Below are positions 17,409 through 26,649 of a stretch of DNA of 64,000 nucleotides, piece by piece. Position 1 is the stretch's first letter. Each line of letters opens with the position of its first letter. Made by a program: the position numbers and the translations under genes. The DNA lies in NCBI GenBank assembly GCA_965227875.1, contig OZ245783.1:2046001-2110000 (forward strand), written 5' to 3'. The notes under the pieces were generated by a model. It was not told the DNA's origin. It searched no databases and was given only the letters and a program-made list of their open reading frames with translations. The DNA comes from G965227875 sp965227875 (GTDB lineage: Bacteria > Pseudomonadota > Alphaproteobacteria > Rhizobiales > JAJFHC01).

Positions 17409-18603
17409 AGCGCCGGCACGTCGTACGCCATCCCCCGGTTCAGCCCTGGCCGTCCCGGCGTTCGGGGTCTACGTCCACTGGCCGTTCTGCAAGGCCAAGT
17501 GTCCCTATTGCGACTTCAATTCCCATGTCCGCCACGAAGCCCCCGACCAGGGCGCTTGGGCGGACGCTCTTGCGCGTGAACTGGAACATTTCGCGGAGCT
17601 TGCGCCCGGCAGGACCGTCGAGAGCGTCTTCTTCGGTGGCGGCACGCCGTCTCTCATGGAGCCGGAAACGGTCGCCCGCGTCCTGGAGGCGATCGGCAGC
17701 CTTTGGGCATGCGCCCCGGACACGGAAGTGACACTCGAGGCCAACCCGACAAGCGTCGAGGCCGGCCGGTTCGCCGGCTACCGCGCCGCCGGTGTCAATC
17801 GCGTCTCCATGGGCGTCCAGTCGCTCAATGACCGGGCGCTCGCCTTTCTCGGCCGCACCCACACCGCAGACGAGGCGAGGGCGGCCTTCGACATCGCGCG
17901 TAAGCAGTTCGACCGGGTGTCCTTCGACCTCATCTATGCCCGCCCTGGCCAGGAAACGGCCGCGTGGCAGACGGAACTGGCGGCGGCCCTCGACATGGCG
18001 ATCGATCACCTGTCGCTCTACCAGCTCACCATCGAACCCGGCACCCGCTTCGCCGATCTGCATCGCATGGGCCGTCTCGCGGTCCCCGACGACGACCGTG
18101 CCCGCGAGCTCTATGACGTCACCCGGGACATCTGTGCACGGGCCGGGCTGCCGGCCTACGAGATCTCCAACCACGCACGGCCCGGGGCGGAATGCCGCCA
18201 CAACCTGGTCTACTGGGCCTATGGCGAATATGCCGGCGTCGGGCCCGGGGCCCATGCCCGCATCGACCGCGACGGCGCGCGCCACGCCATCGTCGCCGAA
18301 CGCAGTCCCGAAGCCTGGCTCGACCGGGTCGCCCGAACCGGCAGCGGGACCGTGGCGCAGGAGACGCTGTCGGCGCGCGAACAGGCCGACGAATGCCTGC
18401 TCATGGGCCTGCGCCTGCGCGACGGTGTCGATCTCGTTCGCTACGAAGCGCTGGCCGGGCACATGCCGGACGCGGGCAGGGTGGCCGCCCTCGAGGATGC
18501 GGGCCTGGTCGAGCGTCTCGGCAACACCCGCCTGCGCGCGACCCCCGAAGGCTGGCCGGTCCTCAACGCTATCGTCGCCGAACTCGCGTCGGATCCCGCG
18601 TAA
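17401..18603 (+). CDS. hemW: Heme chaperone HemW (radical SAM)
   Basis: HemW is a radical-SAM-fold heme chaperone related to, but distinct from, coproporphyrinogen dehydrogenase HemN. The 400-residue protein has the 4Fe-4S cysteines C30, C34 and C37 (CKAKCPYCDFNSH), FFGGGTPSLM for SAM binding, GVQSLNDRALAFLGRTH, and the heme-binding HNxxYW motif (CRHNLVYW) that separates HemW from HemN. The ATG at 17401 lies within the rdgB end and follows GGGGAAG closely. An N-terminal stretch of about 20 Pro/Ala-rich residues precedes the barrel. Confidence 0.94.
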   Translation: MPEAPARRTPSPGSALAVPAFGVYVHWPFCKAKCPYCDFNSHVRHEAPDQGAWADALARELEHFAELAPGRTVESVFFGGGTPSLMEPETVARVLEAIGSLWACAPDTEVTLEANPTSVEAGRFAGYRAAGVNRVSMGVQSLNDRALAFLGRTHTADEARAAFDIARKQFDRVSFDLIYARPGQETAAWQTELAAALDMAIDHLSLYQLTIEPGTRFADLHRMGRLAVPDDDRARELYDVTRDICARAGLPAYEISNHARPGAECRHNLVYWAYGEYAGVGPGAHARIDRDGARHAIVAERSPEAWLDRVARTGSGTVAQETLSAREQADECLLMGLRLRDGVDLVRYEALAGHMPDAGRVAALEDAGLVERLGNTRLRATPEGWPVLNAIVAELASDPA

Positions 18604-18660
18604 CCGCCGCCGGGCTGGGAGCCAAACTTCGCCGGTGCGCCGGTCCTGGAGCGCGGTGGA

Positions 18661-19677
18661 TCACCCGGGCGTGAGCAGGGACGAGATGCAGTCGTCGAGA
18701 AACGCCGCGAAGGCGGGTTCGTTGCCGGGGCTCGCGACGCAGTGCCCCCACGGTGACTCGAACACCTTCAGTTCCGCATTCGGCATGTGCTCGGCTTCCA
18801 GCGCGTTGTCCTCGGGCGGGAAGTAGAGATCGTCGCTGCACGGCAGCAGGATCGCACGGGCGGTGATCGCACCGAGCGCCTTGTGGAAGTCGCCGCTGTA
18901 GAGCGGGTTCGCGCTGATGTCGCCGAGTTGCCAGGTCCTGAGCTTGGCGAGCAGGTTATTGGCGTCCCAGTTCTCCGCGTGGTCTCGCGCCCAGTCGTCG
19001 AGCAGGTCGTCGGAGCTCCCGTAGCCGAGCCGGCGGTAGAGCCCGTCGCGGTAGAATGTCTGCGAGAACGCCCATCCGGCATAGACCCGGCCGAACGCCT
19101 TCAGGCCCGCCACCGGCGGCGTGTCGTAGTCCCCGTCCCGGAAATTGCCGTCTGCGAGCAGCGCCGCCTTCACGCCTTCGAGGAAGACGTGATTGTGCGG
19201 CGAGGTTTTCGCCGAGGCGCAGAACGGCAGAATGGCGTCCACCATGTCGGGGAACTGTGCCGCCCACTGGTAGGCCTGGCACCCGGCCATGGACCAGCCC
19301 ACGACGAGGGCGACGCGCCTCACGCCAAGCCGTTCGGTGACCAGCCGGTGCTGGCAGGCGACGTTGTCCCAGAGCGTGACCTCGGGAAACCTGGGCCCGT
19401 CGGCCGGCGCGGCCGTGTTCGACGGCGACGAGGACAGCCCGTTGCCGAACATGTTGATTGAGACGACGAAGTGGCGGTTCGGATCGATCGCCCGTCCCGG
19501 GCCGAAGAAGCCTTCGTTGCGGACATGGGTGCCGGTGTAGAATGTCGGCAGGATAACGGCGTTGTCGCCGGCCCGGTTGAGCCTGCCGTAGGTCTTGTAG
19601 GCAAGCCGCGCCGCCGTGAGCATGGCGCCGGACAGGAGCGTGACGTCGCCCAGTTCGAATGTCTCGTGGTCCGTCAT
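18661..19677 (-). CDS. MetX-like alpha/beta hydrolase
   Basis: A 338-residue alpha/beta-hydrolase of the homoserine O-acetyltransferase (MetX) superfamily. Visible are the nucleophile elbow VVGWSMAG with S129, a charge-relay aspartate in CSDDLYFPP and histidine in SPWGHCV. True MetX has a GGSMGG elbow, so this is likelier a hydrolase or acyltransferase of another substrate. It starts 3 bp after the stop of the glutamine-synthetase-like gene, so the two are certainly co-transcribed, with the Lrp regulator upstream. A role in hydrolysing an amide or ester made in this locus is inference. Confidence 0.82.
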   Translation of the reverse strand: MTDHETFELGDVTLLSGAMLTAARLAYKTYGRLNRAGDNAVILPTFYTGTHVRNEGFFGPGRAIDPNRHFVVSINMFGNGLSSSPSNTAAPADGPRFPEVTLWDNVACQHRLVTERLGVRRVALVVGWSMAGCQAYQWAAQFPDMVDAILPFCASAKTSPHNHVFLEGVKAALLADGNFRDGDYDTPPVAGLKAFGRVYAGWAFSQTFYRDGLYRRLGYGSSDDLLDDWARDHAENWDANNLLAKLRTWQLGDISANPLYSGDFHKALGAITARAILLPCSDDLYFPPEDNALEAEHMPNAELKVFESPWGHCVASPGNEPAFAAFLDDCISSLLTPG

Positions 19678-19680
19678 CCG

Positions 19681-21105
19681 TCAGTAAAGCCGCAGATACT
19701 CCTCGACCTCCCACTCCGAGATCGTGACGGAGTAGCGTTCCCATTCGTCCGTCTTGTAGGCGCAGTACGAGTCGTGCATCTGGTCGCCCATGACGTCGCG
19801 CAGGAGTTCGTCGCGGCGCAGCATGTCGGTGGCTTCCGAAAGGGTGCGCGGCAGCCGCTGGATGCCGGCCTTGTCGAGGTCCTCTTCGCTCATCAGGTAG
19901 AGGTCCTTGCCGAGCGGTGTTCCGGGATCGAGCCGTTCTTCCAGCCCCCTGACCGTGGCGGCCGTCGTCCCGGCAAGGGCGAGATAGGCGTTCATGCACA
20001 TGTCGGTCGCCCGGTTCTCGATGCAGTAGCGGTTCTGGGGCAGGCGCAGCATGGCGGAGCGGTTGTTCGGCCCGTAGGTGACATGGGTCGGCGCCCAGGT
20101 GAAGACGCCGCCCTCGAAGCCCGGGACGCGGGCGACGAGGCCCTTGTAGGAGTTCACCGTCGAGCAGGTGATGCCGCACAGCGCGCCGCCATGCTGGAGC
20201 AGGCCCGCGACCGCATGGCCGCACTGGTCGGAGAAACCGGACGCCTTGTCGCCGAACAGGTTCCGGCCAGAGGCGATATCCTGGATCGAGAAGTTGATGT
20301 GCGCGCCCGAACGCCAGTCGCCGATGGTGACCTTGGGCATGAAGGTAACGAACATGCCGTGCCGCTTGGCGACCTCCTTGAGCAGGACACGCAGGAAGGT
20401 CAGCCGGTCGGCCATCTCGACCACGTCGGTATAGCCGAAGTCGAGCTCGAACTGCGAGTAGGCGCCCTCCGCCACCACGTCATGCAGGTCCCAGTCGAGC
20501 TCCCCCAGGATGTCGATCAGCTCTCCGAGAAACCCCATGGAGTCGATGGACGCCTCCACGTCGTAGCCCCAGGCCTGGCGACGCGGCTTGCCGCCGCTGG
20601 GCAGCACCGGGTCGTTGTCGAAGGCCTTCACCGGACGGCCATCCTCGTCGTAGCGCAGCACGATGAACTCCGGCTCGACGCCCGCCATCGGCCGGTAACC
20701 GGCGTCGGCCGCGCGTGCGACCTGGCGCTTGAGCGCCATGCGCGGGCAGACCTTGTAGGGGGCGCCCTGCCAGTAGAGGTCGGCGAAGATCCACGCCTGC
20801 GTCCGGTCCCACGGGCAGATATACACCGCGTCGAGATCGGGGATCATGATCTGGTCGGGATCGGCAGGCCCCAGTTCCGGCACGTAGGAAATCGAATGAA
20901 CCGCGAATTGCGGCCCCTTGCCCAGGCACAGTTCCTCGAAGTCCCACATCGGCACCGGCTTGGTCTTGGGGATGCCCAGAAGGTCTATCCAGCAGGACAG
21001 CAGGTATTTCACGCCGGCCTCTTCGAGCCGTTTCTTGACTTCCGGTATCCTGGCGCGGTTGCGCTCGATGGCCTCGTCCATGGACTCGAGATAGACCTTG
21101 CTCAT
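19681..21105 (-). CDS. Glutamine synthetase-family ligase (gamma-glutamylamide type)
   Basis: A 474-residue member of the glutamine synthetase superfamily but not GlnA: it opens SKVYLESMDEAIERNRARIP instead of the GlnA start. Metal and substrate motifs are present (GVEPEFIVL, EGAYSQFELDFGYTD, SGAHINFSI, NRSAMLRLP, IENRATDMCMNAYLALAG). Such paralogs usually glutamylate amines (methylamine, isopropylamine, aniline, putrescine). The ATG at 21105 follows AGGAG by 8 bases. It lies between an Lrp regulator and a MetX-like hydrolase and opposite a Rieske oxygenase, which suggests a catabolic role on an amine; the substrate is unknown. Confidence 0.85.
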   Translation of the reverse strand: MSKVYLESMDEAIERNRARIPEVKKRLEEAGVKYLLSCWIDLLGIPKTKPVPMWDFEELCLGKGPQFAVHSISYVPELGPADPDQIMIPDLDAVYICPWDRTQAWIFADLYWQGAPYKVCPRMALKRQVARAADAGYRPMAGVEPEFIVLRYDEDGRPVKAFDNDPVLPSGGKPRRQAWGYDVEASIDSMGFLGELIDILGELDWDLHDVVAEGAYSQFELDFGYTDVVEMADRLTFLRVLLKEVAKRHGMFVTFMPKVTIGDWRSGAHINFSIQDIASGRNLFGDKASGFSDQCGHAVAGLLQHGGALCGITCSTVNSYKGLVARVPGFEGGVFTWAPTHVTYGPNNRSAMLRLPQNRYCIENRATDMCMNAYLALAGTTAATVRGLEERLDPGTPLGKDLYLMSEEDLDKAGIQRLPRTLSEATDMLRRDELLRDVMGDQMHDSYCAYKTDEWERYSVTISEWEVEEYLRLY

Positions 21106-21116
21106 GCCTGGCGCTC

Positions 21117-21656
21117 CTATTTCCAGTTTTGTTTCAGGAGGAACTGGTTCTTGAAGTTCTTCAGACCGGTCATGATCTCCACGCCGGCGATGTCGCTCTG
21201 GCTGTGCAGTTCGGTCTCCATGAAGTGCAGGAACCCCTCGGGATCGTCGCTGACGACCTCGGCCAGAAGGTCGTAGCGCCCGGACACCCACAGGATATAG
21301 ACGACATCGGGCAGCGCCGAGAGCCGCTCCGCCACCTGCTGCGGCGTGAAACCCGGTGCGACGTTAATGCCGAGCATGGCATCGGTGGAGTATTCCACGG
21401 CGACCGGGTCCGCGATGGCGACGATCCGCAGCATGCCCGCCTGTTTCATGCCGTTCACCCGGTTGCGGATGGTTCCCTCCGATACATCCAGCGCCTGGGC
21501 GATCTCCGCGAACGGCATGCGCCCGTCCTGCTGCAGCATGGCGATGATCGACGTGTTGAGCCGGTCGTAGGGCGAAGCGATGTCGCTCGAGCGTCTCGCC
21601 CGGTCCGTCAGCTTGCGTTCATCGATGCTGGTGAGCGTGCGCGGCAGTCGTCCCAT
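21117..21656 (-). CDS. Lrp/AsnC-family transcriptional regulator
   Basis: A 179-residue Lrp/AsnC-type regulator. The helix-turn-helix is near residues 48-72 (FAEIAQALDVSEGTIRNRVN) and the C-terminal RAM domain follows (VVYILWVSGRYDLLAEVV). About 30 residues precede the HTH, longer than the minimal family form; the ATG at 21656 has AAGGA close upstream. It is the first gene of a minus-strand operon with the GS-like ligase 11 bp downstream. Three 13-bp palindromes exactly 30 bp apart lie directly upstream, fitting an oligomeric Lrp protein that controls both divergent operons. Confidence 0.9.
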   Translation of the reverse strand: MGRLPRTLTSIDERKLTDRARRSSDIASPYDRLNTSIIAMLQQDGRMPFAEIAQALDVSEGTIRNRVNGMKQAGMLRIVAIADPVAVEYSTDAMLGINVAPGFTPQQVAERLSALPDVVYILWVSGRYDLLAEVVSDDPEGFLHFMETELHSQSDIAGVEIMTGLKNFKNQFLLKQNWK

Positions 21657-21688
21657 GGCATCCTTCGGCGATTGACTCTGCGGTACTA

Positions 21689-21761
21689 TGCGGAATTCGC
21701 AGTGTATTTCAGTTTAGCTACGAATTTCGCAGCATTTTAGGATTGACGTGCGGATTACGCA
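21689..21761. promoter_or_regulatory. Three phased palindromic operators
   Basis: TGCGGAATTCGCA (21689-21701), TACGAATTTCGCA (21719-21731) and TGCGGATTACGCA (21749-21761) fit a common TGCGNATTNCGCA-like palindrome with few differences. Start-to-start spacing is 30 bp in both intervals, so all three lie on roughly one face of the helix. They fill the gap between the Lrp and Rieske genes and are the likely Lrp-family binding sites. Confidence 0.75.
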
Positions 21762-21812
21762 ACTATCAAATTGTTCCGGTGCCGATCGGGCAATACGGAT
21801 GGGAGGATCGCG

Positions 21813-23147
21813 ATGAACTATTGCGGTTATGCGCAGGCCCTGGAACCGCCGGGTTTCGACGAGGAACTGGCCCGGACGGGCCCCGCGACCCCGGGCGGCG
21901 AGTTCTTTCGCCGGTTCTGGCACCCGGTGGCGATTGCCGACGAGGTCGGCGACCTGCCGCGGACGGTCACGATCCTCGGCGAACATCTGGTGCTCTTCCG
22001 CACGCCGCGGGGGGAGTTCGGCCTCGTCCACAGGCACTGCCCGCACCGGCGCGCCTCGCTCGAATTCGGCAAGTGCGAGGATCGCGGGATTCGCTGCTGC
22101 TACCACGGCTGGCTCTTCGCCCCCGACGGCGAGATCCTGGAGACGCCCGGCGAAGACGACGATGCGCAGCCGGCGATCGACGTGCGGCAACGCACGCGCC
22201 TGGGCGCCTATCCCGTCCGCGAATATGGCGGGCTGGTCTTCGCCTACATGGGCCCGCCCGACGAGCAGCCGCCCTTCCCGGAATACGACGCGAGCCACGT
22301 TCCAGGCCTTGTCCGGCGCAACTACAGGATCGACTACGCCTGCAACTGGCTCCAGGTCCTCGACGCCATCATGGATCCGATCCACACGTCCTTCCTGCAT
22401 TCCCAGAACGCCGGCGCGCAGTTCTCCGAAGGCATGGCCGAAATCGGCGTGCTCGAGGTCTTCGAACGCGGCGGCCTCCAGTTTCTCGGCTCGAATACGA
22501 GGCGCGTCGGCGAGCATGTCTGGGTGCGGGTGAACGAAATCATCCTGCCCAACTTCACCCAGGCCGGGGCCGCCTATCAGGCCGACGGGACGCGGCCGCA
22601 CTATTTCGGCCGTTCGTCGTTCACGCGCTGGGTCGTCCCCGTCGACGACGAGCGCTGCATGGTCCTGGCATGGGCGAGTTTCGGCGACCGGGGCGACCCT
22701 CCGGAATACAACACGAAGGAAGGCTGCGAGATGATCGAGCAGGGCGAGATCGTCGACCGGTCCCGGGAGGAACGCCAGCGCCGTCCCGCCGATGCCGAGG
22801 CGGTCGAGGGCATGGGGCCCATCACCGCCCACCACGGCGAACACCTGATGCCGACGGATCGCGGGGTTTCCCTCTACCGCCGACGGGTGCGCCGCCTGAT
22901 CCGCGGTCTCGCCGACGGCAGGCCGATGCCGCAACCGCAGCAGGTCCCGGATTCGCCGGTGCGGACCTACGGGCAGGACAGTGTCCTGCATGTCCCGGAG
23001 CGGCCCGGGACCGACGACCGGAAGCTGCTGAAGGAACTCGGTCGCAGGGTGCTGAACATGCAGTTCGAAGCCGAAGCCATGCCGCTCGACGAGCGCGACC
23101 GCACGATCATCGAAAACCTGAAAACGCTCGAAGCGGAGGCCCGATGA
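21813..23147 (+). CDS. Rieske non-heme iron oxygenase, catalytic subunit
   Basis: A 444-residue Rieske oxygenase of the single-component-alpha type (phthalate dioxygenase / O-demethylase class). The 2Fe-2S ligands are C76-x-H78 and C95-xx-H98 (CCYHGW). The mononuclear iron site shows D184, D188 bridging region and H191/H196 (DPIHTSFLH). The ATG at 21813 follows GGAGGATCG. These enzymes hydroxylate rings or remove alkyl groups and need a reductase, which is not encoded here. Its stop overlaps the start of the hydroxyacid dehydrogenase (ATGA). The substrate is unknown. Confidence 0.9.
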   Translation: MNYCGYAQALEPPGFDEELARTGPATPGGEFFRRFWHPVAIADEVGDLPRTVTILGEHLVLFRTPRGEFGLVHRHCPHRRASLEFGKCEDRGIRCCYHGWLFAPDGEILETPGEDDDAQPAIDVRQRTRLGAYPVREYGGLVFAYMGPPDEQPPFPEYDASHVPGLVRRNYRIDYACNWLQVLDAIMDPIHTSFLHSQNAGAQFSEGMAEIGVLEVFERGGLQFLGSNTRRVGEHVWVRVNEIILPNFTQAGAAYQADGTRPHYFGRSSFTRWVVPVDDERCMVLAWASFGDRGDPPEYNTKEGCEMIEQGEIVDRSREERQRRPADAEAVEGMGPITAHHGEHLMPTDRGVSLYRRRVRRLIRGLADGRPMPQPQQVPDSPVRTYGQDSVLHVPERPGTDDRKLLKELGRRVLNMQFEAEAMPLDERDRTIIENLKTLEAEAR

Positions 23148-24166
23148 CGACGCCAACGAGAATTCACGTAAAGAACAACCGCTGGGCCGAAGGCTCCTTT
23201 CCCAACACGCCCGAGGGCGAGGAGGTCTTCACGATCACCCGGGCGCGGTTCGACGAGGCGCTCGCCGCGTGGCCGGCCCTGCGCGACGGCATAGAGGTCT
23301 TCGTGGACTGGGACGAGGATAATTTCGAAACCTCGATGGCCGGGACCGACGTCCTGCTGACCTGGAACCTGCCCACCGGGAATCTCGAGGCGGTTGCGCC
23401 GCGGCTGAAATGGATCCACTGCATCGGCGCCGGCGTGGAGCACATGCTGCCGCTCGACTGGCTGCCGTCGGGAGTCACCCTGACCAACAACAAGGGCGTG
23501 CATGCCGACAAGGCCGGCGAGTTCGGGCTGATGGCCGCGCTCATGCTGCACAACCACATGACGCGGATCGTGACCAACCAGCGCGCGCACCGGTTCGACT
23601 CGCTTTATTCCACGCCGCTGGCGGGCAAGACCGTGGTGATCTGCGGGACCGGGTCTCTCGGCGGCGCCGCGGCCCGCAAGCTGGCCCTGCTCGGCCCACG
23701 TATCATCGGCGTCAACAGGCGGGGCCGGCCGGCCGACGGCTGCGACGAGATCGTCACCCTGGACCGGCTGGACGAGGTGCTGCCGCGCGCCGACTATCTC
23801 TATCTGGCGCTGCCCGATACGCCCGAGACGGCGGGCCTGATGGACAGACGCCGCCTCGACCTCCTGAAACCGGGATGCGGCGTCGCCAATGTCGGCCGCG
23901 AGTCGGTCATGGATTACCGGTATCTCGCGAGGAAGCTGGAGGACGGTTCGATCGCCGGCGCGATCCTTGACGTGTTCTCGCCCGAACCGGTCGCGGAAGA
24001 CAGCTATCTCTGGGACGTCCCGAACCTGATCGTCACGCCGCATGTCTCCGCCGACGACGGCGACAGCTACATCCCCCTGACGCTGGATCTCTTCTTCCGC
24101 AATCTCGACCGCTGGACCAGGGGCGAACCCCTCCTGAACCAGGTCGACCGGGTGCACGGATACTAG
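23144..24166 (+). CDS. D-2-hydroxyacid dehydrogenase family protein
   Basis: A 340-residue NAD(P)-dependent D-isomer-specific 2-hydroxyacid dehydrogenase. The Rossmann motif ICGTGSLGGAAARKL starts near residue 166; the catalytic arginine is in VANVGRES, and the histidine in VTPHVSADDGD near the end. The family interconverts 2-hydroxy and 2-oxo acids; here the usual final catalytic-pair glutamate context is GAILDVFSPEPV. The ATGA overlap with the Rieske gene implies coupled translation, so it probably processes a product or cosubstrate of that pathway. Confidence 0.87.
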   Translation: MTTPTRIHVKNNRWAEGSFPNTPEGEEVFTITRARFDEALAAWPALRDGIEVFVDWDEDNFETSMAGTDVLLTWNLPTGNLEAVAPRLKWIHCIGAGVEHMLPLDWLPSGVTLTNNKGVHADKAGEFGLMAALMLHNHMTRIVTNQRAHRFDSLYSTPLAGKTVVICGTGSLGGAAARKLALLGPRIIGVNRRGRPADGCDEIVTLDRLDEVLPRADYLYLALPDTPETAGLMDRRRLDLLKPGCGVANVGRESVMDYRYLARKLEDGSIAGAILDVFSPEPVAEDSYLWDVPNLIVTPHVSADDGDSYIPLTLDLFFRNLDRWTRGEPLLNQVDRVHGY

Positions 24167-24391
24167 GGTCTGCACCCACAGGCACAGAGCCGTGGTCTGG
24201 TTGCCGTGAGGCCGGCGCAAGGAAGGACGTGTCCATGGCGCGCGAGGCAAGGTTCATCCGGGTTTTGATCGCATTCGCCCCTTGATGGCGCGGGCCGCGC
24301 CGGATGTTCGGCCTTGGCGGCAAAACAGAAGTCTTACAATTGGCCCAGATACCATGGAAAATCACCCCGGGCAGACAGCAGGAGGATTGAC

Positions 24392-25114
24392 ATGAGGATC
24401 GGTGTGCTTGGTTGTGGAACGATCGCGAGCGCAACGGTTCACGGTATCGCCGGAGACGGGCACCGGATCACCGTGTCGGAAAGAAGCGCAAGTCATGCCG
24501 GGGCGCTGGCCAGGACTTACGAGAACGTTGCCATCGCTGACAATCAGGGCGTGATCAATGCCAGCGAAGTCATTTTTCTCGGCCTGATGGCGGACGTTGC
24601 GCCCGCGGTTCTGGGAAAGCTGACGTTTCGCGAAGGCCAAAGGGTCATCACCTTCATGGCGGGCGCGACACTGGAGCAGGCCGACGCTCTGGTGCGTCCG
24701 GCGAGGGCGGTGGCGATCATGATGCCGTTTCCCGGAATCGCACGTGGCGGAACGTCGGTGATGATGCAGGGCGACGCTAAGCTGGTGCGTGAGCTGTTCG
24801 GCGAGCGAAACAGTGTTTATGACCTGCAAGGCGCCGACGAGATGGCTGCCTATCTGTGTGCGCAGGCCGTGTTGTCACCGGTGACGAGGATGGTCGCTGA
24901 CGCGGCCGAGTGGCTGGGAGAGCGGGTCGCCGACAAGGAACAGGGCGAGGCGTTCTTGAGACAGCTTGTCGCGTCAAGTCTTTCGGACAGCCGATGCGGC
25001 CCGTTGATCGACGCGCTGAACGCACCCGGAGGGTACAACCAGCGGCTGCGACTTCACATGGAGGCCAGCGGGATGGGAGAGACACTGAAAACCGGGCTGA
25101 ACGAGTTGGAGTGA
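24392..25114 (+). CDS. ProC-like NAD(P)-binding protein
   Basis: A 240-residue protein resembling pyrroline-5-carboxylate reductase and related NAD(P)/F420-binding proteins. The Rossmann motif RIGVLGCGTIASATVHGI is at residues 2-19; VIFLGLMADVAP and AVAIMMPFPGIARGG match the ProC core, and the helical C-terminus (YLCAQAVLSPVTRMV) replaces the dimerisation domain. The protein is shorter than ProC, and proline synthesis is not assured. The ATG at 24392 follows AGGAGG by six bases. The 225 bp upstream hold no recognisable feature. Base composition is slightly lower in GC than its neighbours. Confidence 0.75.
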   Translation: MRIGVLGCGTIASATVHGIAGDGHRITVSERSASHAGALARTYENVAIADNQGVINASEVIFLGLMADVAPAVLGKLTFREGQRVITFMAGATLEQADALVRPARAVAIMMPFPGIARGGTSVMMQGDAKLVRELFGERNSVYDLQGADEMAAYLCAQAVLSPVTRMVADAAEWLGERVADKEQGEAFLRQLVASSLSDSRCGPLIDALNAPGGYNQRLRLHMEASGMGETLKTGLNELE

Positions 25115-25181
25115 ACAGCCGTCTCTATGAATACGCAACCGGGTTTTTGATCCTGCACACGGCAAGCGCCCTCGGCGCCGG

Positions 25182-26429
25182 TCAGAAGCCCGCGCCGGAG
25201 AACCGGGCCGGAGGCTGGCTGACGACGCGCGGTCCGGTGGGCGTGACTTCCATCACCGCGAGGCCGCGCTGGTTCAGCCCGTTTGGCATGAAGCGGAAAA
25301 GGCCGTCGACGCCGGAAAAGCCCTCGGGATTGGTCAGGATTTCCGGGGTGAACCGCGCGCCCTGGGGGCCGTTCTTGGCCAGCGCCACGGAGAGGCTCAC
25401 GCTGTCATAGGCGAGACTGGCGATGCGCGGCGGCTGCCGGCCGTAGGCGCTCTTGAAGCGCCGTTCGAACGCGCCCTTGGCCGACGGCGACGGCCCGGCA
25501 TACCAGCCGCCGTGGAGGACGGCGATGTTGCTCACCTCCGGCTGGTCCCAAAGGCCGGTGCCGAGCAGCTGGAGGCGCCGGTTGTCGATGCCGGACGTCT
25601 GCATGGCGTCCGCGATGGCCCTGAGCGTCTCGCCGCCTTCTGCGATCAGCAGGCCGTCGAGACCGTTGGCGCCCCTGTCGGCCGCCGCGATCTTGGCGAC
25701 GGACTGTTCGACGCCGGTCTTGGACCGTCCGAACTTCTCCACGAGGGCAAGCTTGATGCCGTGGCGCGGCGCGGTCTTGACCATGGCCTCCTGGACGAGT
25801 GACCCGTAGGGCGAACCCGGCAGCAGTGCCGCGAGGCGTTTCTTGCTGCGGCTCGCTGCGTAGGACATGACGCGCTGGATCTCCTGGCCGGGCAGGAAGC
25901 TCAGCAGGTAGACGCCCTTGCCGGCGACGGTCCGGTCGGTCGAATAGGCGATGACCGGCACGTTGGCCGCGTTGGCGACCGGTGCGACCGCCTTGACCGA
26001 GCCCGCGAAGAGGGGACCGAGAATCAGTTCCGCACCTTCCGCGATGGCTTCCTCGGCGGCGGCCTGGGCGCCGCCCGGCGTGCCGCGCGTGTCCTTCGGG
26101 ATGAGCACGATCGACGGGTCGTTGGTATCGAACAGCGCCAGTTCGCCGGCTTCCTTGATGCCGCGCGCGATTTCCCCGGCCTCGCCGCGTGCCGAGAGCG
26201 GAAGCAGCAGCGCGACCTTGGCGCCGCCGCCCTGCTTGATCGCGTCGACCTGGTTCTGTACGTCGGGGGTTCCGCTCAGCGTGCCGCCCGGGTTTCCGGG
26301 CCGTCCGCCGAGATTGATGCCGCTGCACGACGCCAGCGCCAGGGCGGCGGCGGCGACGAGGGCATGTTTCAGCAAACGGACGCCGGGCAGGCCGCTCCGC
26401 TCATACGCGTTGATTCCGGATACACTCAT
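25182..26429 (-). CDS. LppC/LpoA-type lipoprotein, penicillin-binding protein activator
   Basis: A 415-residue outer-membrane-type lipoprotein: hydrophobic segment KHALVAAAALALASC with lipobox cysteine C35, then a periplasmic-binding-protein fold (KVALLLPLSARGEAGEIARG, LILGPLFAGSVKAVAPVA, VPVIAYSTD). It matches the penicillin-binding-protein-activator (COG3107) group that in gammaproteobacteria activates PBP1A. The ATG at 26429 was chosen to place the signal peptide near the start, since 31 upstream codons lack one. Divergence from rsmI-yraN is the conserved arrangement of this family. Confidence 0.88.
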   Translation of the reverse strand: MSVSGINAYERSGLPGVRLLKHALVAAAALALASCSGINLGGRPGNPGGTLSGTPDVQNQVDAIKQGGGAKVALLLPLSARGEAGEIARGIKEAGELALFDTNDPSIVLIPKDTRGTPGGAQAAAEEAIAEGAELILGPLFAGSVKAVAPVANAANVPVIAYSTDRTVAGKGVYLLSFLPGQEIQRVMSYAASRSKKRLAALLPGSPYGSLVQEAMVKTAPRHGIKLALVEKFGRSKTGVEQSVAKIAAADRGANGLDGLLIAEGGETLRAIADAMQTSGIDNRRLQLLGTGLWDQPEVSNIAVLHGGWYAGPSPSAKGAFERRFKSAYGRQPPRIASLAYDSVSLSVALAKNGPQGARFTPEILTNPEGFSGVDGLFRFMPNGLNQRGLAVMEVTPTGPRVVSQPPARFSGAGF

Positions 26430-26649
26430 AGATGCGTGGCCCCTGGTAAATCCATCCCGTACACGCTCCGGTACGTCCCGCGAACCTTGCGGAGACGGCC
26501 CATCAACCGGAAAAATGCGCACGCAGGAAGGCTAATGGATTAGGACGGTCAAGTAAAATCAGTGCCTCGAAAAACGGCAAACAAGGTAAACGTGGTCCGT
26601 GCCGTTCCTGTGCTGGTTCGGGACATAAACAGCAACTTCTGGCGGAATC

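Noticed and set aside
18661..19677. Calling the hydrolase metX (homoserine O-acetyltransferase).
   Set aside because: The nucleophile elbow is GWSMAG, not the GGSMGG form, and the neighbours are not methionine genes.
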